Assembly (NCBI GenBank): GCA_022606135.1
Contig: JABYQN010000009.1
Span: 1,637,001 to 1,701,000, forward strand
Origin: Fomes fomentarius
Lineage: Eukaryota > Basidiomycota > Agaricomycetes > Polyporales > Polyporaceae
Direction: 5' to 3'
DNA: 64,000 bases
Positions 24,660 to 35,600 of this stretch are shown here, piece by piece. The notes beneath the pieces are model-generated. The model ran no database searches, was not told the origin of the DNA, and was given only the letters and a program-made list of their open reading frames with translations. Position numbers and translations under genes: made by a program. Each line of letters starts with the position of its first letter. Positions within the stretch are counted from its first letter, which is position 1.

Positions 24660-24676
24660 CACACACACACACACAC
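24660..24676. repeat. (AC)n microsatellite
   Basis: Alternating A and C dinucleotides. A second short (CA)n tract lies near 25027-25039. Confidence 0.75.
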
Positions 24677-24743
24677 ATGGGGCCATGTACTAGCCAACCA
24701 GGACCACGAGTACCGATCGTGCGTGCACTGTGCATGCAGGCTG

Positions 24744-24806
24744 GGTGATGTTGAGCTTTGAACTTTGAACTTAACAACTTTGAACCTTGAACTTTGAATC
24801 TTGAAT
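24744..24806. repeat. Degenerate CTTTGAA tandem repeat
   Basis: About eight imperfect copies of a 7-9 nt unit (CTTTGAA / CCTTGAA / TCTTGAA). Confidence 0.7.
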
Positions 24807-25855
24807 GTTCCGCAACGTTGACCCTCAACGCTCAGGTAAACTCAGTGTAATGCGCGCGTGTCGCCGCCGGGCGAAGGATGCATGCACATGTGCCACGGGG
24901 AGTAGACGGTGGCCAAGAGCACACACATCGGGCCCAGGTTCAGAAAGGTTAACGTCGCGGTCATTTCGATGGGCGACACGGGCCGGGCCGACGACAGTGA
25001 AGTCAGAGTTTGAGCCTTCAGAGTCCACACACACACACATAAGCGTAGACTATGAATGAACGCGCCACGCGCACACGATCGCATACATACATAGGCACAG
25101 GCAGGCACTGCCTGTTGCGCATGCACATGCATGTGCATACAAAGGAAACACGAACACTGACCTTATCCCCGACCACTGACGTCCGCGACGATCGTCGCTC
25201 GCAAGCTAGGCGGTGTATAGCATGTGCGAATCGGCATGGTGGATCGAGCCAATCGAACTGGGTCGTCGATGGTCGATGCGATGCAGACGAGCAGGCCACG
25301 GGACCTGCGCCTTGCGTCCAGTGACCGTCGACCGTCGCTCCGATTCGGATGTCATCGCTACAGAGGTAGGTAGATAGGTACTGAAACAAGCAGGTACTCA
25401 CCGTAGCTTCACGCCAGAACAACGACCGTCGAGCCGCGACGCGCAGACAACGCGCCCGGAGGATGCAGTCAAACGCGGAGACCTTCTGTACAACCGACTC
25501 CGTTCCGCATCCGTTCCGTGCTCCGTACGCAGATCGCGGAGGCAGATAGTAGCTGCACAGCGCATGGCAAGTGAGCCTCGTTGCCAAGCCAAGTCCACAC
25601 AACGGTATGGTACTTACGTCTAGCGTCTCGACTTCGCGCGCGTCCCCATCGCAAGCACTCCGGAGTACACAGGAACCAACCTCACGAGAACAAAAAAAAC
25701 AAGCCAGGACGTTGCAGATTGCGGGTTACGGGCAGACAGGGTCCACCAGACCAGCGAATATGTAATTGCCAATATTGCAAGGTTCGACGCTGCGCGCGCG
25801 ATCGCCGAGGTATGCGCGGCGGGAATGCGCGCCCGCATTTGGTAGCCGGGACGCA

Positions 25856-26706
25856 TGTCTCGCGTCCTTCCTGCGCGTCCTTGCCTTCGCGCCGTTCGTT
25901 CTTGTCTCCTTCTCCTGGGTTCTCCCTCCGCGCGGAAAATTTATAGTGTCCTGTAGTAGTGGCGTTCTCCATTGATTGCATTTGTGATGGCGCGCCGGGG
26001 AACCCAGAAGCGAGGGCGAGGAATGCGGAGGATCTGAGCCCAGAGAATCGAGAAGGAACCCTGCGCGCACGGTATACGGCCATGGCGAGAACCCGAACTC
26101 CCGTCATCCTCGAAGGAGGGAGTCTGGATCTAGGCACAATATGACAACATGGAGGCAATGTGGACGGGCATTGCCATGTGGGGGAGGAGTGCCGTAGGCG
26201 CAACTTGTCGGGTTGTGGGAAGTAGAAAGAGATTGTATGTGCAGTGTCATGTTGGGTGCGCTGAAGCTCCGTTACACCTCGGTATGCAGCGCGCACCTGT
26301 CGAAATGCAGAGTTCAGACTCGGCTGCGCACATTGCAGTCGGCAGCCGTCAGTCGATCCTGATCCTGACGAGCGACAATCCAACACAGAGAAGCAGTGTG
26401 GGGCTGCTGGAAGCGGACGCGGGCGCAGATGCGGAGGCTTGATGCAGCGCGTCCGATCCACAATCCTACAGAAGATCGTCCGGCCACCCTCTGCGCGCGT
26501 AGGGGTCCCGTTCGTCATGTTCGTTCTCCAGACTCCGGGAGTGACGGTGTGAGGGGTGCCTGGGGTGTTTGGGTGTACGCAGCGCGCTCCACCCGTCGCT
26601 AGACATGTTCCCCCCGAGCGCGCTATGCAGGCCAAGGATGTAAGAATATCGATGTCGGTAGCTCGGTGATTTTAAGATGCGCTGTAAGGTGCACACATTG
26701 CTCCAC
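25856..26706 (+). repeat. 851-bp duplicated segment, copy 1
   Basis: Nearly identical, in inverted orientation, to 59069-59919, also 851 bp long; only scattered substitutions and tiny indels are seen. No terminal repeats, target-site duplication or transposase frame are visible. Long open frames inside both copies (for example minus strand 25682-26635) do not resemble a protein family. It looks like a segmental duplication of non-coding DNA. Confidence 0.85.
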
Positions 26707-27006
26707 TCTTCCTCCTCTGTCCCCTTTTCTTCGCGCTGACCGCTGACGCCGCGCAGAAGGGGTGGTGGAGCGATGTCTGTCTCAGATTGAGCTGTGTGCG
26801 TTGGATCGCTGCGCTGCGCTCGGCGTCCGGTGCCCACGGCACCTTCCTTTGGCCACCTATTCAGAACCATCGAACGGGTACGATCCGCACTAAGCCCGCG
26901 AGCCTCATACAATACTTCCTGTATCCGTCAAAGCGAGAACAAGGCAAGACTCATCAATAGCGTCAATGAAAGCCCGTTGTATCGACCTCATTCAAAATGC
27001 GCCGGA

Positions 27007-27658
27007 ATGGCGTGCCTGTGGTGGGCTCAGGAAATTCGTTCTAGGTCCAGAGTGAGTTGTGTTCAAAAGCGCATGCATTGTGATTTTGATGTTCGAGATG
27101 CAACTGATTTTTGCTCATCCCAGCGAAACGTATACATCATCGCACATCGCACATCGCCCAGGAGGGTAACGTCCCAGTCTTCGCCGTCCAACATTGCCTC
27201 GCGTCGTCCTCCTGGATATGATTATCGGGCCGCGATCAGCTTCCTCGGTTCAGTGAGAAGAATATTCCCGGAAAATCTGGTCGTGTACAACGCGTTCCTG
27301 CACGTACTGAGGTTGCACCAAGTTGGGATGTGAGTGGACACGAACGTACCTGAACCTGCATGATGTCTGATCCAAGAATCAACATACATACGCCAATGAC
27401 AGGATGAACACTCGAGATGTGTTGCACATTGTCTCTGTACTTTTCGGTGATCATCCCGCCTTGATGGATGGCTTTCGAGACTTCATGCCTGAAGGATACA
27501 TCCCAACGGCGGAGCCGGTCGACTTGCTTTCGAGTGCTGCTATGAATCTATCGACCGGAATTCCTGTGATGAAAAGCTCTAGCGGCAATATCGTCCCTCT
27601 CCTCGAGTGGATTGGGAGTAACTACGAATACGTCTACTCCCTACTGGGTCGGCATTGA
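27007..27658 (+). CDS. Single PAH-domain (Sin3-like) protein
   Basis: Exons 27007-27051, 27124-27329 and 27403-27658 give 168 aa. The central part is a paired amphipathic helix domain: RAAISFLGSVRRIF and VYNAFLHVLRLHQV, then RDVLHIVSVLFGDHP, LMDGFRDFMPEGY. This is the four-helix pattern that in Sin3 binds repressor peptides. Sin3 itself has several PAH domains and over 1000 residues, whereas this protein has one, so it belongs to the small orphan PAH proteins seen in Agaricomycetes. A function in corepressor recruitment or titration is inference. The start and first exon are the least certain part. A relic of a related PAH gene lies at 38.9 kb. Confidence 0.62.
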
Positions 27659-28173
27659 ACGTGGCTGTTGGAACTTCCCCGGATTATACCACCAATACAA
27701 TCTGCAGTAATTAGGGGGATCGACACTTGAAAACAGTGGTTCTCTTGGTTCCGGCTTTCGCGTTGGGCGTACAAAACAGTGTGAGCGTGTAGGTTTCAAC
27801 AGAACAGGCAGGCTTTGGTGTTTCACTGATACTTGGTTGGCGTGCGTGTCATAACTGTCTTGCGAGTTATGTGCCTGTTCATAGAACCATCATAATTGTT
27901 CAGCTACAAGTATCACATACGCTGTTGCAGGTTTACGTAGGGGCGTGGAGGGAAAGGAAGCTCATGATATGACCGTTACCTAGTACAGCGCTCACTTGAC
28001 CTTCGAATACGCAATTCTCGTACCAGTCACACCACGGCCGCAGGGGACACGACAACCGGAGATTATTTCTCATGTCGTGTAGCATGACGGCTGAGCGAGT
28101 GAAATTGCTTCTGTCCATACAAGACCCTGCCCTCTACCTCTAACATCGTCCAACCCGAATGCGGTCCCACCGA
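27659..28173. other. No gene recognised
   Basis: Convergent 3' flanks of the PAH gene and the ATP synthase subunit gene. Nothing else seen. Confidence 0.45.
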
Positions 28174-28743
28174 TCAGTGGGCGTGGTTCTTGTGGTGCTC
28201 TAAGACACGACCCCGAAATCACGTCAGCAACGCCATACAAACACTGCATGCCAGCGGCCAGCGCATAACAGGTGAACGGAGGAACGGAGGAAACACTCAC
28301 TCAGGTGCACTGCATATACAACCATCCAAACACCCGGATGAAGTACACACGGCGGACAAGCACCCCGTCAGCAACATTCACACATGAGGACGAGATGAAA
28401 GACAGGTAGAAGGAGAACGCACTCTGGTAGTCAATTGTGTACCCAAGGCCGAAAATGGCGAGGATGGTGAAGAGCACCGGCGCAGCGGACGCGTTCTTGC
28501 CGTTGAAGAACCGCGCCTTTATCCCGCCAGAGGCGGTCGTCGCAGAGCTGCCCTTGGGAAGCTTGGAGTAGAAGCTCACGAGAGGGCCAAGGCCGCCGCC
28601 GGTGCCAGACGACTGCAGGTCGATAGTCAGGAAATTCCTGGCAGGCGGAACGTCCGACGACTGGAACTCACGAGGATGGATGGAGTAGCAATTTTGGGAG
28701 GGACGAGACCACCAAGCTGACGGCGGATAAGAGTTGGCTGCAT
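28174..28743 (-). CDS. ATP17: Mitochondrial F1Fo ATP synthase subunit f
   Basis: Exons 28743-28672, 28612-28423, 28309-28301 and 28199-28174 give 98 aa. Exon 3 is a 9-nt micro-exon. It restores the family's C-terminal motif: the splice product reads YQ-MHLK-HHKNHAH, which neither flanking exon encodes alone. Earlier landmarks are the N-terminal LVPPKIATPS, GPLVSFYSKLPKG, GIKARFFNGKNASAAP and a single membrane helix (VLFTILAIFGLGYTI). This is the small Fo peripheral subunit embedded in the inner mitochondrial membrane; the yeast orthologue is ATP17. Length is typical. Its 5' end faces the tRNA-Asn gene 170 bp away. Confidence 0.93.
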
Positions 28744-28913
28744 GCTGAACGCGACCCGGCGTAAAGAGGCCAAAGTTTGGAGGAAAGGTTTCGTCTTCCA
28801 CTGCTGGCCAGCTGGAGGATGCACGACCCGGCGTCTGCGCCCAGTCTGCGCGTGTCCCGCTTTCCTCCGAGGGCGATTACCCCTGACCACTAAACTGCTG
28901 ATATAGGCATATA

Positions 28914-28998
28914 TGCCCCATGGCTGAGTTGGTTACAGCGTCCGACTGTTACACTTCAGGCAATCGGAAGGTCGTGAGTTCGAGCCTCACTGGGGCAG
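28914..28998 (+). tRNA. tRNA-Asn(GTT) with an 11-nt intron
   Basis: The acceptor arms TGCCCCA and TGGGGCA pair over 7 bp. The D arm is GCTG/CAGC, the anticodon stem TCCGA/TCGGA and the T arm GTGAG-TTCGAGC-CTCAC. The anticodon loop reads CTGTTA, then an 11-nt intron (28952-28962) at the canonical position after base 37, then A. Anticodon GTT. The body closely follows fungal tRNA-Asn (CATGGC, AGTTGGTTA, CGACTGTTA). Confidence 0.93.
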
Positions 28999-29947
28999 TG
29001 CTTTTTGTCCGTGAGGAGTTACCCCTTCACTCATCGTCACCAGTGCCCCGAGTCATGAGCACCCCCTCCCCCAACCAACCAACTCAGACCGAAGATCGTA
29101 GAGCCTTTCTCTGCAGCCGCAGCCGCAGTTGAATCAGGATGAGAACAGCGTGTTGGAAGGCCGTGAGTCGTGTAAATACTTTGCTGCGTGTGCCTAGGCG
29201 CTTGAGGTCGTTGAGCCGGATGACGACCGCCTCCGCATATTCATCCATGTAACACACGGATTATTGCCTAATGCGCCATTCCCGCTCAGTACTGAATGTA
29301 CAACGCTCCACCTTGTTACGGTATGCGCATCGCCTCAGTCTCTGATCAGCGGTAGGTATAGCAAATGCATCATCACCATCCCTACGAGCTATACCCATCA
29401 TCTCCACTACTACTGCGATGAGTAGCGCATGTGGATTGTTGTCAGCTGTACCACAACCGTGCTCACCGTTTGTACATTCAACCAGTGTGTTTAGTTCGGT
29501 GTCCATCAGATCGAAAGTTCATCTCCGCAGCAAGGAGAGTTTGTCAAATGTGGTCCGTCCGATTTTCTTGTTCACTCGGCTTTGCATCTTACTCATATGC
29601 TCAACAATCACACCAGAATCACACGAAGGCACATCACGCAAGGACGCAAGTTCTGAGGACAATCCTGGAAGCGATATAAGGCTGCATACATGTCTTTTGT
29701 ATGTGTGGAGTGCAGTCAGATTAGGCTTGCAGTGTTTGTTCAACAACAACGCGAAACAGTTTCGCGCGGTTAGCGGCTCCACCCGCTCCAACGCGCACAA
29801 CGACGGGGGGACAACCGCACTGCGCAGCAACGATGCCCTTTGGTCTCGTCGAGAAGCCCTGATCGATGCGACGTCGCCATCCAGGCCCCTCGGAGATGTA
29901 CCCGTAAGTCCTCATCACACGGTGGAGCACATGCCTGCAGAGGTTGG
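28999..29947. other. No gene recognised
   Basis: Spacer between the tRNA and the promoter of the secreted-protein gene. Overlapping open frames show no family pattern. Confidence 0.4.
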
Positions 29948-29955
29948 TATATAAG
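29948..29955 (+). promoter_or_regulatory. TATA box of secreted-protein gene
   Basis: TATATAAG lies 263 nt upstream of the ATG, followed by a pyrimidine-rich leader (about 30000-30180) common for highly expressed fungal genes. Confidence 0.55.
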
Positions 29956-30217
29956 ACTCTGCCTCCGTTGAGAGTCTCTTTCAGAGCAACATCCCTGTTT
30001 ACAGTCCTCTGAGCCCGGTGCTCTCTCCCTTTCACGTCGCCTCCTCCACGCATTTGTGTCTATTTCTTTCGTCTGCTGCTGTCGACGCTCAAGTTTCGTT
30101 GATCCTTTGCCGCTCCTTGCATCTCTTCACTTCGCAGCTCTAGCTTCTGCAGATCCCCCTTCTTCGCTGATCATCTTCACACAACACATCTAAATCAATA
30201 ATACACATACGAACACC

Positions 30218-31680
30218 ATGTTCTCCACAAAGCTGGCCACTTTCGTCGTCCTCTCCCTCGCTGCCTTCGCGTCGGCTGCGCCGGCAGACTTCAAGAAGCA
30301 GAACGCCCTGGACGCCCAGGCGCTCAACGCCAAGTTCGCCTCACTCACCGCGGACGATGCTTGCACTGGTGAGTCTCCTGCATGTTGTATATCACGCCCG
30401 CCCTCTTGTTCATGTCGATCGTCTGTCACATAGATGGCGAGCAGGCCTGCGTCCAGGGCGGCTTTGCCCAGTGCGTTGGCGGCAAGTTCCAAGTAAGCCA
30501 GTGCGCAGGCGATAGTCAGTGCTTCGTCCTCCCCCTCGCCAACAAGGCGGGCACCAGCATCACCTGCGACACCCCGGAGGACGCTGCTGCCCGTTTCACC
30601 ACTGCAGGCGTCGACGGCGGCGTCGACGGTCAGGGTAGTAATGCTACCACTGGTACCACTGGCACTGCTGGCAATGGCGGCGCCGACGGCCAGGGTGCTA
30701 CCACTGGTACCACTGGCACTACTGGCAACGGTAGCGTCGATGGCCAGGGTGCTACCACTGGTACCACTGGCACTGCTGGCAATGGCGGCGTCGACGGCCA
30801 GGGTGCTACCACTGGTACCAATGGCACTACTGGCAACGGCGGCGTCGACGGCCAGGGTGCAACCGCTGATACCACTGGCACTACCGGCAACGGTGGCCAG
30901 AAGGGTGGTAAGAAGGGTGGCAAGGGGCGCGGTGGTCATGGCGGCAAGGGCGGAAACGCGAACAACAACGCCGCCGTATCCGTATCGTCCGCTGCTGCGG
31001 CCAGTGCGACCGCTACAGAGAGCGGCGCTGGAGAGACCGCCACCGCCACCGAGAGCGGTGCTGAGGAGACCTCTACGGCCACTGCTACCGAGAGTGGCGC
31101 GGACGAGACTGCCACTGCGACCGCCACCGAGAGCGGCTCCGACACCGCTACCGCTACTGCGGCTGAGAGCGGTTCTGACGCGTCCGCGACGGCCACGGCC
31201 ACCGACTCCGCGAGCGACTGTGCTGCCACTGTCACCGTGACTGTCACCGAGACTGTCACCAGTGGTGCTACCGATTCTGCCAGCGCGACCGCGACGGATT
31301 CCTCTGCGGCGGACACCGCGACGGATACCGCCTCTGCGACCGCGACCGACTCCTCCGCCTCCGCGACTGCGACCGACGCCTCCGTTTCTGCCACTGCGAC
31401 CGACGCTTCTGCCTCTGCCTCTGCAACCGACTCTTCCGCCTCTGCCACTGCGACTGACGCGTCCGCCTCTGCCACTGCAACCGAGTCCGCGTCCGCAGAG
31501 GAGACCGCCGCGGCCACTGCTACTGATAGCAGCTCCGAGAGTGCTACGGCCACCGAGTCCGATGCCATCTCCAGCGCCACTGCTAGCGAGTCTCAAGCTA
31601 GCGAGACGGCGGACGTTGACACTATCCTCCTCAAGAGGCGTGCTCCTGCCAACCGCCGCTCGCGGCTCAACCGCCTCTAA
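30218..31680 (+). CDS. Secreted CBM19-like protein with Gly/Thr repeats and a Ser/Thr/Ala-rich tail
   Basis: Exons 30218-30368 and 30434-31680 give 465 aa. A clear signal peptide (MFSTKLATFVVLSLAAFASA) is followed by a Cys-rich domain of about 60 residues: DDACTDGEQACVQGG, AQCVGGKF, QCAGDSQCFVLPL and SITCDTPEDA. This matches the CBM19-like chitin-binding modules of basidiomycete secreted proteins. Next come near-perfect 18-residue repeats (GATTGTTGT-GNGGVDGQ type), a short Gly/Lys/Arg/His stretch, and about 190 residues of Ser/Thr/Ala/Asp/Glu repeats (ATATDSAS type) likely to be O-glycosylated. The C-terminus carries KRR and RLNRL basic motifs rather than a GPI signal. Likely a cell-wall or extracellular glycoprotein; chitin binding is inference. 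Confidence 0.88.
30634..30897 (+). repeat. In-frame 54-bp tandem repeats
   Basis: About five units encode GATTGTTGTxGNGxVDGQ. The first unit carries two extra codons and the last units are more diverged, indicating recent slippage-driven expansion. Confidence 0.85.
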
Positions 31681-32672
31681 GCTTTGAGGTGTGGGACCCT
31701 TCGCGCCTTACCCTTTCGTACGCTGTCTCGGTGGTGATCACTGTGTAGTGTATCGAGCTGTGTTGCGTACGCTACTATTCATGTAGCATCTCCGAAGTGC
31801 TCTGGAGCGCACTTTCGATTATTTACTACTGACGTCTCGTAGTATAGTTCGTTCGTCGAATGAAAAGCACATGCGCGTTGCGCGACGTGATGAGGATACT
31901 GATTCCGGTGTGCTTCTCTTTGAGTTACAGTACCCCCCCCCCCCCCCAGCGTGAGATTCCGGAAATAATATGGAACAGCAATATACTGGCTCTGCATCTT
32001 ACTCCGATGTCGATATCTCTGATTCGTCACCATGACGTTCAATGAGTGTGAGCATCACTTCTATAGCGGATTTGCTAGCTGAGACTTCCAGAATTTCCTT
32101 CCGTGAGTTGATTTCAGCGTTCAGGTGAACCCAAGAACCATTTTCAGGCTGGAGTCTTACATAATTCAAAACTCATAGTGAAGAGAGCGATGATATTGCA
32201 ATCTTACTGGATATTTAGGGGTTGCGACTCACTATTTGGTCCTAGTACCGCGCACAAAATGCCCGATGAGTATCCGTACGGACGGCGTTGATATGTAGAC
32301 TCGGTAATATTGGTATGGACAATGGGCGCCTAGGCAAAGAGGGGTTGTGTCGCATGGGAAAGAAGATGAGATGAGCGTGGGAGTGTTGAGGTAGACCGCT
32401 GTGCCTGAGCTTGGTCGACTCACGACGGGTGACTTACTTATTCCATCTCTCCTTTCCCCAAACCCTTGTACACGTACACAACCTCCCCCCCGCCGCGTCC
32501 AAGTCGACAGCGACCCCCGAGGGCGTATTTTATTACCCCGCGCTGCGCATCGCAGCCGGATTTGCACAACTTCCCTCTTGCGCCGCGCGCTGCGCAGTAC
32601 CCACTGCTTTGCTATTACATTACCCTGAACCCCACCGTTGGACACTCACTCACTCTCTGACCTGCCACCACG
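31681..32672. other. No gene recognised
   Basis: 3' flank of the secreted-protein gene and CT-rich leader of the ubiquitin protease gene. It contains a poly-C tract, listed separately. Confidence 0.45.
31933..31947. repeat. Poly-C tract, 15 nt
   Basis: Uninterrupted C run; its length may be unreliable in assemblies. Confidence 0.85.
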
Positions 32673-35600
32673 ATGATGAAACACAAGGGCAAGCAGACAC
32701 CCCAGGAGCTCTACTGGGAGAAGAAACGACGCGAGGAGGAAGAGAAAGATGCTAGTCTCCCACCAGGTCTCTTCAATCATGGCAACACATGCTTCATGAA
32801 CTCCACCCTTCAGGGCGTGCGTGCTACATAATTTCCTTGCGAAAGGCCCTTTAACTCTCATACGAATAGCTTATTGCGACGCGTCCATTGCACGATCTCG
32901 TCTACTTTCAATCCCTACCCCCACCATTGCAACCCACTCAAGGCCCGTCCATCGTTTCTCGAAGATCACCTCAACTGACCAACGGCCATGGGCTTGGCGC
33001 TCCCGACGAGCTCGCGTGGACAGAAGGCATGCCACTTGGTGACATCTTCACGACCATCATGAGGAAGGCATGGGACATCCAGGATGCGAAGCGGAGAGGG
33101 GAGAACCTCAGCCCGAAGTGAGTATTTGTTCACTTGTCGATTTCGCTCCTTGCTCTGCGCATGATGTGCCCGAGCGACACCCCTGGTTGTTTGCATCATC
33201 GTGCAACAGCTCGAATTTCCCTGCTAGACGATTCACAGAGGGGGTGGCCATGCGCGGCCCCCAACCGCGCGTCGACCCTGAGCCTCGAGCATCCCGGCGT
33301 GCGTGTTCGGGCATCTTCCCCTCCGGCGGTCCAGCTGTCGCCATCCAAGTGCCGGAGGGGTTGACCAGAGACGCGCTTCGGACACGTTCTGGGGACGTGT
33401 CTATTGCCGTCATACCTACGTTCTCAGCATCTATGCGCTTGATACTGACGACTTGGCCTCCAGAGAGATCCTCACCACAATAGGTCGGAAATACGACCAG
33501 TACCTCGACTTCCGACAGCAAGATGCACACGAGTTTCTGCGTCATATGCTCGACGCGATGCGCATGGAGGAGCTTGACGTGAGTGCCTCTTCTCTACGTC
33601 AGCATCGTTCGACCGAGGATGCCGGACGGAAGTGGATGGGATTCCTGAGCAAAAGAGGCGGCCTCCAATCGTGCGATAATCAAAATTTGGGGACTTCACC
33701 GTATGTGGACTGATCACAAACGGCTGGGCATATATCTGGTGTTCGGCATCCTCAGTCTCGGACGACCCTTCACACACCCCAACGATACTGACCATGCGCG
33801 CAGATTATTAAGAAACGCCAACCGCCCCCGCCGAAGACAAAATCGGGCCGCAAGCGACCACATCGGGAGGCCGACTCCGCCACCATTGCATCACCACCGC
33901 TCCCTTCGCCTTCTCTTCCATTACCTGAGACACCATCTATCCCCCCTAGTTCTCCGCCGGACCTTAATCGACCGCTGCCCCCAGTGCCGAAGGAAGACGA
34001 AAAGCTCGAGTCTTTCGTGGACATGCTGTTCGGCGGACAGCTCGCGAGCATCCTCGTCTGCGAGAAGTGCAAGAAGGTGTCGGTGACGTACGAGGACTTC
34101 AATGACCTCAGTCTGAGTATCAAGCCTGAAGACTACGTCAAAGACCGCAAACGCGATCGGATCAAGAAGATCGCCCGAAAGTTGCGTATACGACCGCCTA
34201 CTGCCGGCCCTCTGAGTGACAGCAGCACGAGCGGGAGCGGTGCTCTAGGACGAGGCATGTGGCGCGCGTCCTCCATGCCTGCGAGTCCTGTACGTCGGAG
34301 TTCGGAAGTCACGGCGCACGAGGAGGAACCGCCCACGACCGTCGACCCACGGAGGAGGAGTTTTGACCATCCTGGCAAAGAGGACGAGGAGGCGAAGGAT
34401 GTAGTGAAGGAGATGGCAGGATCCAGTACCTATGCCTCTGGCATAGGGTCTGCGATCGCAGAGGACGAGGAGGGTCGCGCAGAAGAAGGCCAAGGGGCGG
34501 AAAACGAAGAGGCGGACGGTGGGTTGAAGGCCGACGATTGGACAAACGTTGAGGCGGAGCCCAGCGGCGTCGCAGTTGACGAGAGGGGGCGCGAGAAGGG
34601 GGTAAAAGACAAGGAGAAGGAGAAGGCTGACCCGTGGGGTAAGATCGCACGCAGGATCAGCGTGTCGATGAAGCTCAACAAGGAGAAGGACCGCGAGAAG
34701 GAGTCGCGTCCCTCAAGTCGCGCGAGCGAGCGCGGACGCAAATCAGACATCAAGGGCGCAATCCGCGTCGTGCGCGGGAGCGAGCCACGGTCACCGCGGA
34801 CGAGGTCTCTTGCCCCAGGCGCATCGGTACATGAACCGCCTTCCGACGCTGGAGAGACTTCCGACACAGCGAAGACCAGGGCGTCCTCCCCCATTCCCGC
34901 ATCTCCACGCATCTCCACCTCGATGTTGCAGCTATCATCCACCTCGCGACGGTCTTCTGCAAACCCGTTCAAGCCTCGCCTTCACCACCACGACGCGCCC
35001 ACGAAGTCTCTCGCGGGGCCTAAGATGTCTGAAGAGGATCTGGCGTACCTGCGGCGTGTGCTTGCGGACGTGCACCCTGTGACAGGAAGCCCATTGTCAA
35101 TACTCCAACACGCGTTCATAGGCGGCGGGGGTGCATCTAGCGCAGCTGGAAGCGCCGCGCTTGCGACACAAGCGCTTTGGGCGAAGCTAGGGCACCTTCC
35201 TGGCGTCGAGGAGTGCCTGCGTATGTTCACCGCGGTGGAGATACTAGATGGGGAGAACATGGTCGGGTGCCATCGGTGCTGGAAGATCGCGAACGGCACG
35301 TTCGTGCCGCACTCGGACTCGAACTCGGACTCGGACAGCGAGAGCGAGTCGGATAGCGACGAGTCGTCGGGCAATTCTGAACAGAGCGCCATTGCTGGAC
35401 AGAGCGCTACCGCCAAGCCTGAAGAGTCTGTCGCTCTTCCGCAGACGCCACCAGGTCTGGCTGAGGAAGATGATGGGACGGTGTCTTCGCCGGACTTGAG
35501 CAGTGGACGTGTTTCTCCCGCGTCGACGTCCTTGGTCTCAACGGTGCTCACAGAAGCGTCGACCAGGCCGGATGATACAACGTCCGTTTCGTCTACACCC

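Larger units (their letters stand above)
21071..25855. other. Long gene-poor stretch with microsatellites
   Basis: No protein family recognised. It is CT-rich on the + strand from about 21.7 to 23.4 kb and carries simple repeats, listed separately. It probably contains the promoter and leader of the minus-strand bHLH gene. Confidence 0.4.

Noticed and set aside
25682..26635. 317-codon minus-strand open frame spanning most of the duplicated segment
   Set aside because: Composition is irregular (Cys/Pro/Arg/Ser), with no domain-like blocks, and it runs across the duplication boundary.
25856..26706. Duplicated segment as a MITE or solo LTR
   Set aside because: There are no terminal inverted repeats, no TG...CA ends shared by both copies and no target-site duplication at either location.
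30190..31596. 468-codon open frame antisense to the secreted-protein gene
   Set aside because: It is a Gly/Ser/Arg-rich mirror of biased codons in a strongly supported sense gene with signal peptide and intron. No independent motif is seen.
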